The notes under the pieces are model-generated. The model worked only from the letters and a program-made list of their open reading frames with translations, had not been told where the DNA came from and did not search any database. The position numbers were made by a program, and so were the translations under genes. Source: Vitreoscilla filiformis (lineage in GTDB: Bacteria; Pseudomonadota; Gammaproteobacteria; Burkholderiales; Burkholderiaceae_C). From it: a stretch of DNA of 64,000 bases. Location of the stretch: NCBI RefSeq assembly GCF_002222655.1, contig NZ_CP022423.1:3038001-3102000 (forward strand), written 5' to 3'. Positions 36,763 to 47,122 of this stretch are shown here, one piece after another. The number at the start of each line of letters is the position of its first letter. Within the stretch, counting starts at the first letter, position 1.

Positions 36763-36839
36763 TGGCGGAGTGGACGGGACTCGAACCCGCGACCCCCGGC
36801 GTGACAGGCCGGTATTCTAACCAACTGAACTACCACTCC
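36763..36839 (-). tRNA. tRNA-Asp (GTC), copy 1
   Basis: Full cloverleaf with acceptor GGAGTGG/CCACTCC, anticodon loop CTGTCAC and encoded CCA. It is the last gene of the leftward array and identical to the two other tRNA-Asp copies. Confidence 0.97.
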
Positions 36840-36843
36840 GCAG

Positions 36844-36919
36844 TGGCATCTCCTAGGGGATTCGAACCCCTGTTACAACCGTGAAAGGGTCGTGTCCTAG
36901 GCCTCTAGACGAAGGAGAC
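36844..36919 (-). tRNA. tRNA-Glu (TTC), copy 1
   Basis: Acceptor GTCTCCT/AGGAGAT, anticodon loop CTTTCAC, T-loop TTCGAAT, encoded CCA. It is separated from tRNA-Asp by 4 bases. Confidence 0.97.
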
Positions 36920-36946
36920 AAGTAACCATGACAACTCAGCAAAATG

Positions 36947-37023
36947 TGGCGGAGTGGACGGGACTCGAACCCGCGACCCCCGGCGTGACAGGCCGGTATT
37001 CTAACCAACTGAACTACCACTCC
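36947..37023 (-). tRNA. tRNA-Asp (GTC), copy 2
   Basis: Same sequence as copy 1, with anticodon GTC and encoded CCA. Spacing to the next tRNA-Glu is again 4 bases, showing duplication of an Asp-Glu unit. Confidence 0.97.
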
Positions 37024-37027
37024 GCAG

Positions 37028-37103
37028 TGGCATCTCCTAGGGGATTCGAACCCCTGTTACAACCGTGAAAGGATCGTGTCCTAGGCCTCTAGACGAAGGA
37101 GAC
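37028..37103 (-). tRNA. tRNA-Glu (TTC), copy 2, with one base change
   Basis: Matches copies 1 and 3 except at 37073 (G to A on the plus strand), which changes an anticodon-stem C-G pair into a wobble pair. The anticodon TTC is intact. Confidence 0.96.
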
Positions 37104-37125
37104 TTTGTGCTGAATTATCGAAAAC

Positions 37126-37201
<76 letters not shown>

Positions 37202-37207
37202 AGATTT

Positions 37208-37284
37208 TGGCGGAGTGGACGGGACTCGAACCCGCGACCCCCGGCGTGACAGGCCGGTATTCTAACCAACTGAACTACCACTCC
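37208..37284 (-). tRNA. tRNA-Asp (GTC), copy 3
   Basis: Identical to the other tRNA-Asp genes. It follows tRNA-Ala copy 1 by 6 bases and precedes tRNA-Glu copy 3 by 4. Confidence 0.97.
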
Positions 37285-37288
37285 GCAG

Positions 37289-37364
37289 TGGCATCTCCTA
37301 GGGGATTCGAACCCCTGTTACAACCGTGAAAGGGTCGTGTCCTAGGCCTCTAGACGAAGGAGAC
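37289..37364 (-). tRNA. tRNA-Glu (TTC), copy 3
   Basis: Same as copy 1; anticodon TTC, CCA encoded. Confidence 0.97.
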
Positions 37365-37396
37365 ATGGCCTTTACGTAATGACGTCAACGCTTGGT

Positions 37397-37472
<76 letters not shown>

Positions 37473-37559
37473 ATTGCACACAACTGAACTTTGCAGTTTC
37501 GCTGCGTTGCGTTGTTGGCGTCGCCGTCATCAAGCAAGACCGCTACTATAAAGCAGCTT

Positions 37560-38954
37560 TTACACAGATTGCAAGCGTTCCATCACGATTTTTTGATCGA
37601 ACAGCGCCAACACCGCATCTACCGACGGCGTCTGCGCCCGCCCGCACACCGCCACCCGCACCGGAATCGCCAAATGCGGCATCTTCAGCTTGAATTCGGC
37701 CAGGGTGTCTTTGAGCGCTTGGTTGATGCCCGCTTTGTCCCACGTCGCAGCCCCCAGGCGTGCGGCCAAAGCAGCGAACGCCGGGCGGATGGCCTCGGTC
37801 AAGTGTTGTGCCCGATCTGCGTCCGACGGGGTGACGGGGGCGAAGTACATCGCCAACCAATCCGCCAACTCCACCGTCGTGCTGCAACGGTCTTTGAACA
37901 GTGCGCACATCGGCACCAACACGGCTTCGTCGGCCACGTCGATGCCGCGTTTGCGCAACTGCGTCGCCACCAGGCCAGCCAAACGGGCATCGTCGGCTTG
38001 CTTGATGTACTGGGCATTCACCCACAGCAGCTTGGCGGCGTCCCACTGCGCGGGGCTCTTGGACAGGTGGGTGCCATCAAACCACTGCACCAGTTGCTCG
38101 CGGCTGAACAGCTCGTCGTCGCCATGGCTCCAGCCCAGGCGAGCCAGGTAGTTGAGCATGGCTTCGGGCAGGTAGCCGTTGTCCTCGTAGGCGGTCACGC
38201 TCACGGCACCTCGACGCTTGGAGAGCTTCAAGCCATCGTCGCCCAAAATCACCGGCACATGGCCAAAGTGCGGCAGCGGCGCCCCCAGGGCACGGAAGAT
38301 GTTGATCTGCCACGGCGTGTTGTTCACATGCTCGTCGCCCCGGAAGACGTGGGTGATGCCCATGTCCCAATCGTCCACCACCACGGCGAAGTTGTAGGTG
38401 GGCACGCCGTCCGGGCGTTGGATAATGAGGTCGTCAATCTCGCGGTTGTTGATGGTGATCGGGCCTTTCACCAGATCGTCCCAAGTCACATCCCCTTCGG
38501 CGGGGTTGCGGAACCGCACCACCGGCTTCACGCCTTCGGGCACCGGCGGCAGCACTTTGCCGGGTTCGGGGCGCCAGCGGCCGTCATAACCCGTTTTTTC
38601 GCCGCGTGCCTTTTGGCCTTCGCGCATGGCGTCCAGCTCTTCGGGCGTGCAGTAGCAGCGGTAGGCGGTGCCAGCGGCCAGCATCTGGTCGATGACGGCG
38701 TGGTAGCGCTCCAGGCGCTGCAATTGGTAGAACGGGCCTTCGTCGTATTCCAGGCCCAGCCAATGCATGGACGCCAGAATTTGATCGACCGAATCCTGCG
38801 TCGAGCGGGCCACATCGGTGTCTTCGATGCGCAGCACAAACTGGCCGCCAAAGTGGCGCGCAAACGCCCAGGAATACAGCGCGGTGCGCGCCGTGCCCAG
38901 GTGCAGGAAACCCGTCGGGGACGGGGCAATGCGGGTGCGAATGGGTGCGGTCAT
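37560..38954 (-). CDS. gltX: Glutamyl-tRNA synthetase
   Basis: A class I synthetase that charges tRNA-Glu in the cytoplasm. The 464-residue protein has the HIGH-type motif in [20 protein letters not shown] and the KMSKS-type motif [12 protein letters not shown]. The length is normal for the bacterial type. The start at 38954 ([15 protein letters not shown]) is chosen over the in-frame TTG at 38963. The gene lies immediately upstream of the tRNA array that includes three tRNA-Glu genes on the same strand. Confidence 0.97.
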   Translation of the reverse strand: MTAPIRTRIAPSPTGFLHLGTARTALYSWAFARHFGGQFVLRIEDTDVARSTQDSVDQILASMHWLGLEYDEGPFYQLQRLERYHAVIDQMLAAGTAYRCYCTPEELDAMREGQKARGEKTGYDGRWRPEPGKVLPPVPEGVKPVVRFRNPAEGDVTWDDLVKGPITINNREIDDLIIQRPDGVPTYNFAVVVDDWDMGITHVFRGDEHVNNTPWQINIFRALGAPLPHFGHVPVILGDDGLKLSKRRGAVSVTAYEDNGYLPEAMLNYLARLGWSHGDDELFSREQLVQWFDGTHLSKSPAQWDAAKLLWVNAQYIKQADDARLAGLVATQLRKRGIDVADEAVLVPMCALFKDRCSTTVELADWLAMYFAPVTPSDADRAQHLTEAIRPAFAALAARLGAATWDKAGINQALKDTLAEFKLKMPHLAIPVRVAVCGRAQTPSVDAVLALFDQKIVMERLQSV

Positions 38955-38972
38955 GGGAGTCAACAGGTTCGA

Positions 38973-40496
38973 TCAGGCGTTGTGGCCGCCCGCATTGGGC
39001 AGAGCCAGGCGCGAGGCGTCGGCGCTTTCCTCGGTCGGCTGGTTGGTGCGTTGTTCACGCATCGCGGCAAAGTCCTCCAAGCTGACATCGCCGGTGATGT
39101 AGTGGCCATCAAAACACGACGCTTCAAACCCCGCCAGGGCCGGATTGATTTGAGCGATGACGCGCTTCATGGCGTCCACATCTTGGTAAATCAGCGCATC
39201 GGCGCCGATGATGTCGCGGATTTGATCCAGCGTGCGGTTGTGCGCCACCAATTCTTCTTGCGTCGGCATGTCGATGCCGTACACGTTCGGATAACGCACC
39301 GGCGGCGCCGCCGAAGCCATGTAAACCTTGTTGGCGCCTGCTTCACGCGCCATCTGCACGATTTCTTTGGAAGTGGTGCCGCGCACGATGGAATCGTCCG
39401 CCAGCAGCACGTTGCGGCCCTTGAACTCGGCGCTGATGGCGTTGAGCTTCTGGCGCACGCTCTTTTTGCGCACCGATTGGCCCGGCATGATGAAGGTGCG
39501 GCCCACGTAGCGGTTCTTCACGAACCCTTCGCGGTACGGCTTGCCCAGTTTTTGCGCCAGTTGCATGGCAGCCGGGCGGCTGGATTCGGGAATCGGGATC
39601 ACCACATCGATTTCCGACGGCGGCATGGTGGAAATGACACGCTGCGCCAGCGTCTCACCCATGTGCAAGCGCGCTTGGTAGACCGAAATGCCATCAATGA
39701 ACGAATCCGGGCGGGCCAGGTAAACGAACTCGAAGACGCAGGGGTTGAGCTGCGGGTTGTCCGCACATTGCTGGCTGTGCAACTGGCCGTTGACGTCGAT
39801 GAAGATGGCTTCGCCGGGCGCCACATCGCGCACAAAATTGTGGCAGGTGCCTTCCAGTGCGACCGATTCCGAGGCCACCATGTAATCCGCACCCGACGAG
39901 GTTTCCACCGTGCCGAAACACAGCGGGCGGATGCCGAACGGGTCGCGGAACGCCAGCAAACCATAGCCGGCAATCAGCGCCACCACGGCATACGATCCCT
40001 TGATGCGGCGATGCACACCGGCCACGGCCTTGAACACCTGGTCGGGCGTCAGCGGCAGTTCGCGGCCGACTTTTTCCAGCTCGTGGGCCAGCACGTTGAG
40101 CAACACTTCGGTGTCGCTTTCGGTGTTGGTGTGGCGGCGGTCGATGTCGAACAGCTCTTTCTTGAGCGCGTGGGCGTTGGTCAGATTGCCGTTGTGAACC
40201 AGCACGATGCCAAACGGCGCATTGACGTAAAACGGCTGCGCTTCTTCCTCGCTGTAAGCGTTACCGGCGGTGGGGTAACGCACTTGGCCCAGGCCCACGT
40301 GGCCTGGCAGTGCCCGCATGTTGCGGGTGCGGAACACATCACGCACCATGCCACGCGCTTTGTGCATGAAGCACTTGGTGCCTTGCATGGTGACGATGCC
40401 CGCTGCATCCTGACCCCGGTGCTGCAACAGCAGCAAGGCGTCATAAATGAGCTGGTTCACCGGTTGCTTCGAAATCACGCCAACGATGCCGCACAT
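38973..40496 (-). CDS. purF: Amidophosphoribosyltransferase
   Basis: PurF makes 5-phosphoribosylamine from PRPP and glutamine, the first step of purine synthesis. The 507-residue protein starts [20 protein letters not shown], with Cys2 as the glutaminase nucleophile. The PRTase motif is [20 protein letters not shown]. The length is normal. It is the last gene of the leftward block that includes folC and the SPOR protein. The gene commonly found before it in this order, cvpA, is absent: only 63 bases separate purF from the SPOR gene. Confidence 0.97.
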   Translation of the reverse strand: MCGIVGVISKQPVNQLIYDALLLLQHRGQDAAGIVTMQGTKCFMHKARGMVRDVFRTRNMRALPGHVGLGQVRYPTAGNAYSEEEAQPFYVNAPFGIVLVHNGNLTNAHALKKELFDIDRRHTNTESDTEVLLNVLAHELEKVGRELPLTPDQVFKAVAGVHRRIKGSYAVVALIAGYGLLAFRDPFGIRPLCFGTVETSSGADYMVASESVALEGTCHNFVRDVAPGEAIFIDVNGQLHSQQCADNPQLNPCVFEFVYLARPDSFIDGISVYQARLHMGETLAQRVISTMPPSEIDVVIPIPESSRPAAMQLAQKLGKPYREGFVKNRYVGRTFIMPGQSVRKKSVRQKLNAISAEFKGRNVLLADDSIVRGTTSKEIVQMAREAGANKVYMASAAPPVRYPNVYGIDMPTQEELVAHNRTLDQIRDIIGADALIYQDVDAMKRVIAQINPALAGFEASCFDGHYITGDVSLEDFAAMREQRTNQPTEESADASRLALPNAGGHNA

Positions 40497-40559
40497 GACG
40501 AAAGTCCGTTTCTCAAAAAGGCAATCAACAAAGGGAAGGTGACCGGGGCGGCTATTGCC

Positions 40560-41072
40560 TCACAGCGCCACCACGCTGCCGCTCCATCCAGCGGCTTTGA
40601 GTCGGTGAGCCACTTTGTCGGCCTCGGCTTTGCTGCCGAACGGCCCGACACGCACCCGCACACGGCGGACGCCATTGGCTTCCAGCACCTGGGCATAGGT
40701 CTTGATGCCCAGGGTTTCAATTTGCAAACGCACGTTACGGGCCTGTGCATCGTCCGGAAAGGGCCCCAACTGCACCACGTAACGGCCATCTTGGGTGGCA
40801 CCGCGACCCGTCACGGCCACTTCGGGCACGGGTGCAGGCACTGGGGCCACCAGGTTTTGGGAAGCTGGGCGCGGTTTGCCTTCGAACACCATGGGCAGCA
40901 CGATCACGCCCAGCACGCACAGCATGGCGGTGCCGATCCAGCGGCGCCGGGCGCGGGTGCGCGCCAGCTCAGACGCGCTGGCCGAATAGGCGGGGGCTGG
41001 CCGACGCCAGCGGGCGCGAAGGCGACCGGGCCACGCTCGCAACGTTGACTTCAGATGGGAGAGAGCTTCCAT
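40560..41072 (-). CDS. SPOR-domain membrane protein (DedD-like)
   Basis: A 170-residue protein starting at the ATG at 41072 (MEALSHLKSTLRAWPGRLRA). A basic cytoplasmic tail precedes a single membrane helix (WIGTAMLCVLGVIVLPMVFE, about 47-66). A Pro-rich linker follows, then a C-terminal SPOR domain (GRYVVQLGPFPDDAQARNVR and RVRVGPFGSKAEADKVAHRL). SPOR domains bind glycan strands lacking peptides at the septum, so a role in division is likely. It sits between folC and purF, as dedD does in many proteobacteria. Confidence 0.9.
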   Translation of the reverse strand: MEALSHLKSTLRAWPGRLRARWRRPAPAYSASASELARTRARRRWIGTAMLCVLGVIVLPMVFEGKPRPASQNLVAPVPAPVPEVAVTGRGATQDGRYVVQLGPFPDDAQARNVRLQIETLGIKTYAQVLEANGVRRVRVRVGPFGSKAEADKVAHRLKAAGWSGSVVAL

Positions 41073-41144
41073 GCGGGGTGACGGGTGCCCAAAATGCACC
41101 CGGGACACAGCGAAAGGCCCCGAACATCAGAAGGGCCGGCGTCA

Positions 41145-42476
41145 TCAGGGTTGATGCGGCGCACTCAGTCGGGGTAAACCCTCTTCCAAGACGCCGCCGA
41201 CTGTGTAGAACGAGCCGAATACAACGATTCTATCAGCCGGGTCTGCCGCCGCCACGGCAGCGGCCAAGGCCTCGGTCGGGCACGCAAAGCTCGCCCACGT
41301 GGCCGGCGGTGCCACGCCGCGTGCGGCGGCCATCGGGGCGATCACCTCCACCAGCTCCTGGGCCTTGGCGGCACGCGGCAGGGGCAAATCGGTCAGGTAC
41401 CACGCATCCACCAGCGGGTTCATGCGTTGCACGATGGCGGCCAAGTCCTTGTCGTGCATGGCGCCGAACACGGCGTGGGTGCGCGGAGCAAACCCCATTT
41501 GGTCGAGGTTGAGCGCCAGTGCAGCCACGCTTTGGGCGTTGTGCGCCACGTCCAGCACCAGCGTCGGCTGGCCCGGCACGATCTGGAAACGCCCCGGCAA
41601 TTCGACCATGGCCAAGCCCTGGCGAATCGCTTGCGCCGTCACCGGCACTGGCTCGCGCAGGGCTTCGAGAGCGGCAATCGCCGCCGAAGCGTTCAGCAAC
41701 TGGTTGGCGCCACGCAACGCCGGATGGCCCAGCGCATGGAACCGCCGCCCGCGCCCGGCCCAGCTCCACTGCTGGCGGTCGCCCGAATGGTTGAAATCGC
41801 GCCCGACAAGCCACAGATCGGCGCCAAGCTGCTCGCCCACCGCCAACACGCTGGCCGGTGGCACCGGGTCGGCGATGATCGCCGGGCGCCCAGCGCGCAA
41901 GATGCCCGCCTTTTCCCGGCCAATGCTTTCGCGATCCGGGCCGAGGTAATCGACGTGGTCGATGTCGATGCTGGTGATGACGGCGCAATCGGCATCAAAA
42001 ATGTTCACCGCGTCCAAGCGCCCACCGAGGCCGACTTCCAAAATCACCAAGTCCAGCTCCGCTTCGGCCAGCGCCCGGGCGATGGCCAGGGTGGTGAATT
42101 CGAAATAGGTCAGCGTCGTGTCCCCGCGTGCGGCCTCCACGGCGGCGAAGTGCGGCACCAGAGCTTCGGGCGCGATCTGCTCGCCCAACAAGCGGCAACG
42201 CTCGGTGAAATGCACCAGATGCGGCTTGCTGTACAACCCCACACGCCAACCGGCGGCGCGGGCGATGCTGTCCAGCATGGCGCAGGTCGAGCCTTTGCCG
42301 TTGGTGCCGGCCACGGCAATCACAGGCACCTGAAAGCGCAGGCCCAAGCGATCCCGCACAGCAGCGACGCGATCCAACGTCATGTCGATGGTTTTGGGAT
42401 GCAGGCGCTCGCAGTGAGCCAGCCAGTCGGCCAGGGTTTGGGGGGCGGCGAAATCGGTCGTCATGGGCGGCATCAT
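41145..42476 (-). CDS. folC: Bifunctional dihydrofolate/folylpolyglutamate synthase
   Basis: FolC adds glutamates to folates and joins glutamate to dihydropteroate. The 443-residue Mur-ligase-family protein has the P-loop AGTNGKGSTCAMLDSIARAA, the folate block YFEFTTLAIARALAEAELDL, and the Mur motif VLDVAHNAQSVAAL. Starts at 42476, 42473 and 42464 are all in frame; the earliest is given. It follows accD with a hairpin between the genes. Confidence 0.95.
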   Translation of the reverse strand: MMPPMTTDFAAPQTLADWLAHCERLHPKTIDMTLDRVAAVRDRLGLRFQVPVIAVAGTNGKGSTCAMLDSIARAAGWRVGLYSKPHLVHFTERCRLLGEQIAPEALVPHFAAVEAARGDTTLTYFEFTTLAIARALAEAELDLVILEVGLGGRLDAVNIFDADCAVITSIDIDHVDYLGPDRESIGREKAGILRAGRPAIIADPVPPASVLAVGEQLGADLWLVGRDFNHSGDRQQWSWAGRGRRFHALGHPALRGANQLLNASAAIAALEALREPVPVTAQAIRQGLAMVELPGRFQIVPGQPTLVLDVAHNAQSVAALALNLDQMGFAPRTHAVFGAMHDKDLAAIVQRMNPLVDAWYLTDLPLPRAAKAQELVEVIAPMAAARGVAPPATWASFACPTEALAAAVAAADPADRIVVFGSFYTVGGVLEEGLPRLSAPHQP

Positions 42477-42490
42477 GTCTGAAACACAAC

Positions 42491-42519
42491 GCCCCGGCGG
42501 GCCGTGGGCTCACCGGGGC
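42491..42519 (-). terminator. Hairpin between accD and folC
   Basis: GCCCCGG (42491-42497) pairs with CCGGGGC (42513-42519). Read leftward it is followed by GTTGTGTTT, a poor T tract. It may attenuate transcription from accD into folC. Confidence 0.35.
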
Positions 42520-42540
42520 GCTGAAACGAAAACGCAGGCG

Positions 42541-43416
42541 TCAGGCGACCGCGTCGGCGCTTTGGCGTTGCAACATCGCCAGTTGATGGGCGATGGTTTG
42601 GCGCAGTTGGCGACGATCCGTGATCATGTCCACCGCGCCCTTTTGCATCAGGAATTCGGCGCGTTGGAAGCCTTCCGGCAACTTTTCGCGCACGGTGTTT
42701 TCGATCACACGCGGGCCGGCAAAACCGATCAGCGCCTTGGGTTCAGCGATGACGATGTCCCCCACAAACGCGAAGCTGGCGGACACGCCACCCATCGTCG
42801 GATCGGTCAACACGCTGATATAAGGCAGTTTGGCTTTGGCCAAGCGGGTGAGCGCCGCATTGGTTTTGGCCATTTGCATCAGGCTGAACAACCCTTCTTG
42901 CATCCGTGCGCCGCCCGTGGCGGTGAAGCTGATGAAGGGCACTTTTTGTTCGATGGCGGTTTCCACGCCACGCACAAAACGCTCACCCACCACCGAGCCC
43001 ATCGAGCCACCCAGGAAGTCGAACTCGAAGCAGGCGGCCACCACGGGCACGCTCATCACGGCACCACCGATCACCACCAGGGCGTCGGTTTCGCCGGTGT
43101 CTTCCAGCGCGGCTTTGAGACGTTCGGGGTACTTTTTGCTGTCCTTGAACTTCAGCGGATCGATGGGCAGCACCTCTTGGCCGATTTCGTAGCGGCCTTC
43201 GGCGTCCAAAAAGCCGTTCAGACGCTCACGCGCCCCGATGCGGTGATGGTGGCTGCACTTCGGGCAGACGTTGAGGTTTTGCTGCAAATCGGTCTTGTAG
43301 AGCACGGATTCGCAGGCCGGGCACTTGATCCACAAGCCCTCGGGCACCGAGCGGCGCTCGCTCGTGTCGGTCTTTTGCTGAATCTTGGGGGGCAGCAGTT
43401 TTTCAAGCCAGCTCAT
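42541..43416 (-). CDS. accD: Acetyl-CoA carboxylase carboxyltransferase subunit beta
   Basis: AccD forms, with AccA, the transferase that moves carboxyl from biotin to acetyl-CoA for fatty-acid synthesis. The 291-residue protein has the N-terminal zinc ribbon with Cys at 32, 35, 51 and 54 (CPAC and CPKC pairs). The crotonase-fold domain has [20 protein letters not shown] and [20 protein letters not shown]. The length is normal. It lies downstream of trpA as in other Burkholderiales, 55 bases away. Confidence 0.97.
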   Translation of the reverse strand: MSWLEKLLPPKIQQKTDTSERRSVPEGLWIKCPACESVLYKTDLQQNLNVCPKCSHHHRIGARERLNGFLDAEGRYEIGQEVLPIDPLKFKDSKKYPERLKAALEDTGETDALVVIGGAVMSVPVVAACFEFDFLGGSMGSVVGERFVRGVETAIEQKVPFISFTATGGARMQEGLFSLMQMAKTNAALTRLAKAKLPYISVLTDPTMGGVSASFAFVGDIVIAEPKALIGFAGPRVIENTVREKLPEGFQRAEFLMQKGAVDMITDRRQLRQTIAHQLAMLQRQSADAVA

Positions 43417-43471
43417 GGATCACTCCTTGTTGCCAATGTGGCGATGGCTGGCCACCGCCAGCCCGGTTGCA

Positions 43472-44284
43472 TCACAGCGCGTCGAGCGCGCTGCGAATCT
43501 CACTCAAAAAGCCTTGCGCGGCGGCGGCCACGCCTTCGCGGGGTTGGGCTTCCAAAATCTGGATCAGGCGCGAGCCAATCACCACGCCATCGGACACCCG
43601 GCCCACCGCTTGCGCCGACGCCGCATCCCGAATGCCGAAGCCTACGCCCACCGGCACCTTCACATGTTGACGAATGCGGGGCACCGCTTGCGCGACCGCG
43701 TCGGTGTCCAGATGGCCCGCGCCCGTCACACCCTTGAGGGAAACGTAGTAAACGTACCCCGTTGCGATTGCCCCCACTTGCTGCATCCGCTTTTCCGTCG
43801 AGGTCGGCGCCAGCAAGAAGATGAGGTCGAGGCCGTGGGCCTTGAGTTTGGCCGAAAACTCGGCGCACTCCTCAGGCGGGTAATCGACGATCAGCACGCC
43901 ATCCACGCCGGCTTCGGCGGCATTTTTCACGAAAGCGTCGGGGCCGTGCTTCTGGTCGTAGCGCTCAACCGGGTTGGCGTAGCCCATCAGCACCACGGGC
44001 GTGGTGGTGTTGGTTTGGCGGAACGCACGCACGTAGTCCAGCACCGGCACCATGCCAATGTGGTGGGCCAAGGCACGCTCAGCGGCTTTCTGAATCACCG
44101 GGCCATCGGCCATCGGATCGGAGAAGGGCACGCCCAACTCGATCACATCCGCGCCGCCAGCGGCCAGGGCGTGCAGCACGTCCACCGTGGCGTCCGGGTA
44201 CGGGTCACCGGCGCAGACGTAGGGAATCAGCGCCTTGCGGCCCGCTGCGTTCAGTGCGGCAAATGTGGCTGCGATGCGGCTCAT
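43472..44284 (-). CDS. trpA: Tryptophan synthase alpha chain
   Basis: TrpA splits indole-3-glycerol phosphate into indole and glyceraldehyde-3-phosphate. The 270-residue TIM barrel shows [20 protein letters not shown], the catalytic Glu in [20 protein letters not shown], and the phosphate-binding ends ([23 protein letters not shown]). Its ATG overlaps the trpB stop (ATGA), so the two subunits are coupled. The longer upstream reading frame is the tail of trpB in another frame and is not part of this gene. Confidence 0.97.
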   Translation of the reverse strand: MSRIAATFAALNAAGRKALIPYVCAGDPYPDATVDVLHALAAGGADVIELGVPFSDPMADGPVIQKAAERALAHHIGMVPVLDYVRAFRQTNTTTPVVLMGYANPVERYDQKHGPDAFVKNAAEAGVDGVLIVDYPPEECAEFSAKLKAHGLDLIFLLAPTSTEKRMQQVGAIATGYVYYVSLKGVTGAGHLDTDAVAQAVPRIRQHVKVPVGVGFGIRDAASAQAVGRVSDGVVIGSRLIQILEAQPREGVAAAAQGFLSEIRSALDAL

Positions 44285-45567
44285 AACGCGCCCCCTTCTT
44301 TCTTGGCAATGGCGATCATGGCCTCGCTCGACCCCTTGACGCTCTGGCCTCGGCACGAGGGGCGGCAGAAGAAGTCGGCGCCGGAGAGGTCGGCCACGGT
44401 GCCGATGTCCTTGTCGCCGCGACCGCTCAGGTTCACCAGCAAGTGTTGATCGGGGCGCATGGTGGCGGCCAGTTTCATGGCGTGGGCCACCGCGTGACTG
44501 GACTCCAGCGCCGGGATGATGCCCTCGGTGCGGCACAGGCGATGGAAGGCGGCCAGCGCCTCCTCATCGGTGATGCCGACGTATTCGGCGCGGCCAATGT
44601 CATGCAAATAAGCGTGCTCGGGGCCGACGCCGGGGTAATCCAACCCCGCCGACACCGAGTGCGTTTCGATGATCTGGCCGTTTTCGTCCTGCAACAAATA
44701 GGTGCGATTGCCGTGCAGCACGCCGGGCGAACCGGCAGAAATGCTGGCCGCATGCTTGCCCGAATTCAGGCCTAGGCCAGCGGCTTCCACGCCGATCAGG
44801 CGCACACCTTCGTGCGGGATGTAGGGGTAGAAGATGCCCATCGCATTCGAGCCCCCGCCCACAGCGGCGATCACTGCGTCGGGTTGGCGGCCAATCATTT
44901 CGGGCATCTGCACCAGGCATTCATCCCCGATGACGCGCTGGAAGTCCCGCACCATCGCCGGGTAAGGCGCGGGGCCGGCCACGGTGCCGATGATGTAGAA
45001 GGTGTTTTCGACGTTCGTCACCCAGTCACGCAGGGCTTCGTTCAGGGCGTCTTTCAGCGTCTTGCTGCCCGACTCCACCGGCACCACTTTGGCGCCCAGC
45101 AGGTGCATGCGGTAGACGTTGGGGCTCTGGCGCTTGACGTCTTCCGAACCCATGTACACCACGCACTCCAGGCCGTAGCGGGCGCAGATGGTGGCCGTGG
45201 CTACGCCGTGCTGGCCGGCGCCGGTTTCCGCGATGACACGCGGCTTGCCCATGCGCTTGGCCAGCAGCGCTTGGCCAATGGTGTTGTTCACCTTGTGGGC
45301 GCCGGTGTGGTTCAGGTCTTCGCGCTTCAAGAAAATTTGCGCGCCGCCAATCTCCCGCGAGAGCCGATCCGCGTGATACACCGGGCTGGGTCGGCCAACG
45401 AAGTGCGCCAGTTCGCGTCGGAATTCGGCGATGAATTCCGGGTCGTTGCGGTAGTGGGCGTAAGCGGCTTTCAGCTCGTCCAGCGCGTGGACGAGGGTTT
45501 CGGACACAAAACTGCCGCCATACGGGCCGAAGTGGCCCGAAGCATCGGGCTGTTGGTAGTCAAACAC
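44281..45567 (-). CDS. trpB: Tryptophan synthase beta chain
   Basis: TrpB condenses indole with serine using PLP. The 428-residue protein has the N-terminal [20 protein letters not shown] and the PLP Lys at 92 in [17 protein letters not shown]. The phosphate loop is [20 protein letters not shown]. The start is a GTG at 45567 that gives the family N-terminus. The C-terminal ~30 residues (after [18 protein letters not shown]) extend beyond the usual end, with two Cys. It follows trpF by 23 bases. Confidence 0.97.
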   Translation of the reverse strand: MFDYQQPDASGHFGPYGGSFVSETLVHALDELKAAYAHYRNDPEFIAEFRRELAHFVGRPSPVYHADRLSREIGGAQIFLKREDLNHTGAHKVNNTIGQALLAKRMGKPRVIAETGAGQHGVATATICARYGLECVVYMGSEDVKRQSPNVYRMHLLGAKVVPVESGSKTLKDALNEALRDWVTNVENTFYIIGTVAGPAPYPAMVRDFQRVIGDECLVQMPEMIGRQPDAVIAAVGGGSNAMGIFYPYIPHEGVRLIGVEAAGLGLNSGKHAASISAGSPGVLHGNRTYLLQDENGQIIETHSVSAGLDYPGVGPEHAYLHDIGRAEYVGITDEEALAAFHRLCRTEGIIPALESSHAVAHAMKLAATMRPDQHLLVNLSGRGDKDIGTVADLSGADFFCRPSCRGQSVKGSSEAMIAIAKKEGGAL

Positions 45568-45590
45568 AGAAGAATCCTTTGAACCTGCAT

Positions 45591-46250
45591 TCAGGTGAGC
45601 GAATCGGCGATGCGGGCATCAGCCTCGCGCACCGCCTCGCAAAATCGGCGCATCAGCGCAGCATCCTTGATGCCCTTGGCCGATTCAACGCCGGAGCTGA
45701 CGTCCACGGCCCAAGGCCGCAGCGCCATCACCCCATCGATCACGTTTGCAGGATTCAACCCACCAGACAAAACGACCGGACAGGGCACGTTTGCAGGAAT
45801 GAGTGACCAATCGAACACCTTTCCACCGCCGCCATAACCTTCCACATGCGCATCGAGCAGGAGGCCGGTGGCATCGGGGTGGCGGGCGGCGAAGTCTAGC
45901 AAATCGAAGCCGGGCGCCATGCGAGCGGCGCGCAAGTACGGGCGGCCAGAAACGCGGCAAGCTTCGGGCGTTTCGTCGCCGTGGAATTGCAGCAGGGCGT
46001 TGGGCACAGCGTCCAGCGTGGCGGCCAGCAACTCGGGGCTGGCGTTCACCAGCAAACACACCGGCATGACGAAAGGCGGCAAGCGGCGCACCAATTCGGC
46101 CGCACGCTGCGGGGTGACATGGCGCGGGCTGCGTTCGTACAGCACGAAACCGATGGCGTCCGCCCCGCAGGCCACCGCCTCGTCCACATCGACTTCGCGT
46201 GTGAGGCCACAGATTTTGATGCGGGTGCGGTGGATGTCTGGAACGTTCAT
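45591..46250 (-). CDS. trpF: Phosphoribosylanthranilate isomerase
   Basis: TrpF isomerises phosphoribosylanthranilate, two steps before tryptophan synthase. The 219-residue TIM barrel starts at the ATG at 46250; the active-site Cys is in [20 protein letters not shown] and the conserved Asp is in [31 protein letters not shown] and the [10 protein letters not shown] phosphate site complete it. It leads trpB and trpA in one operon. Confidence 0.96.
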   Translation of the reverse strand: MNVPDIHRTRIKICGLTREVDVDEAVACGADAIGFVLYERSPRHVTPQRAAELVRRLPPFVMPVCLLVNASPELLAATLDAVPNALLQFHGDETPEACRVSGRPYLRAARMAPGFDLLDFAARHPDATGLLLDAHVEGYGGGGKVFDWSLIPANVPCPVVLSGGLNPANVIDGVMALRPWAVDVSSGVESAKGIKDAALMRRFCEAVREADARIADSLT

Positions 46251-46300
46251 GTCTGGCTGTCTTTCGACGGTTTTTTTATGAGAGGTACAAAAAAGAGGAA

Positions 46301-47122
46301 TCAGGGCAGCCAATCGTGCGTTGGGACGTGCGTTGGCAAATCCAGTTCAGCATCGTAGACCGGGCCGAGAAAATACAGGCCATCGGGCATGAAGGTCGGG
46401 GCCGCCGCATCGCGGCTGCGGGCAGCCAGCACGTCGCCCATCCAGTGCGGTGCCCGTGCGCCGGTGCCCACCGCCACCAAGCATCCCATGATGTTGCGGA
46501 CCATGTGGTGTAAAAAAGCGCTGGCTTCGAAGTCGAAGCGCCAGTACGCCCCGCGCCGGGACACCTCCAGGCGCCGCATCTGCTTGATGGGCGACAGGGC
46601 CTGGCATTCTGCCGAGCGAAACGAGCTGAAATCGTGTTCACCGATCAAGCGGTCGGCTGCTGCCTGCATCGCCGATCCGTCCAGCGGGCGGAACACCCAA
46701 CCGCAGCGCCCCGCCTCCAGCGCTGGCCGCACGGGGGATTCGAGCAACACGTAGGCATAACGCCGGGCCCGTGCGCTGTTACGGGCATGAAAGCGCCGAG
46801 GTACTTCGCGGCACCACTGCACGGCGATGTCCGGCGGCAAATAGCGGTTGGTGCCGCGCACCCAGGAAAACAACTCGCGCTGCACGGGCGTGTCGAAATG
46901 CACGACTTGGTTGAGGCCGTGAACGCCCGTGTCAGTGCGGCCTGCGCACAAAGTGTGGATCGGCTGGGCCGCAAACTGTGCGAGCGCACGCTCCAGGTGA
47001 TCCTGAACCGTGCGCCCGCTGGGTTGGCTTTGCCAGCCGTGGTAAGCGTGCCCGACGTAACTCACCCCCAAGGCGATGCGGCGCAGCGCCGCATCCCCGG
47101 GTCTACCGTCAGGACAACTCAT
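46301..47122 (-). CDS. truA: tRNA pseudouridine(38-40) synthase
   Basis: TruA makes pseudouridine in the anticodon stem-loop. The 273-residue protein has LGVSYVGHAYHGWQSQPSGR, the catalytic Asp in TLCAGRTDTGVHGLNQVVHF, and the C-terminal ASAFLHHMVRNIMGCLVAVG. The ATG at 47122 overlaps the last 14 bases of fimV, so it is translated in the same block. The length is normal. Confidence 0.96.
   Translation of the reverse strand: MSCPDGRPGDAALRRIALGVSYVGHAYHGWQSQPSGRTVQDHLERALAQFAAQPIHTLCAGRTDTGVHGLNQVVHFDTPVQRELFSWVRGTNRYLPPDIAVQWCREVPRRFHARNSARARRYAYVLLESPVRPALEAGRCGWVFRPLDGSAMQAAADRLIGEHDFSSFRSAECQALSPIKQMRRLEVSRRGAYWRFDFEASAFLHHMVRNIMGCLVAVGTGARAPHWMGDVLAARSRDAAAPTFMPDGLYFLGPVYDAELDLPTHVPTHDWLP

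Noticed and set aside
37491..41048. An 1185-codon plus-strand frame across gltX, purF and the SPOR gene
   Set aside because: Shadow of three confirmed minus-strand genes; low-complexity His/Arg/Gln composition and no start signal.
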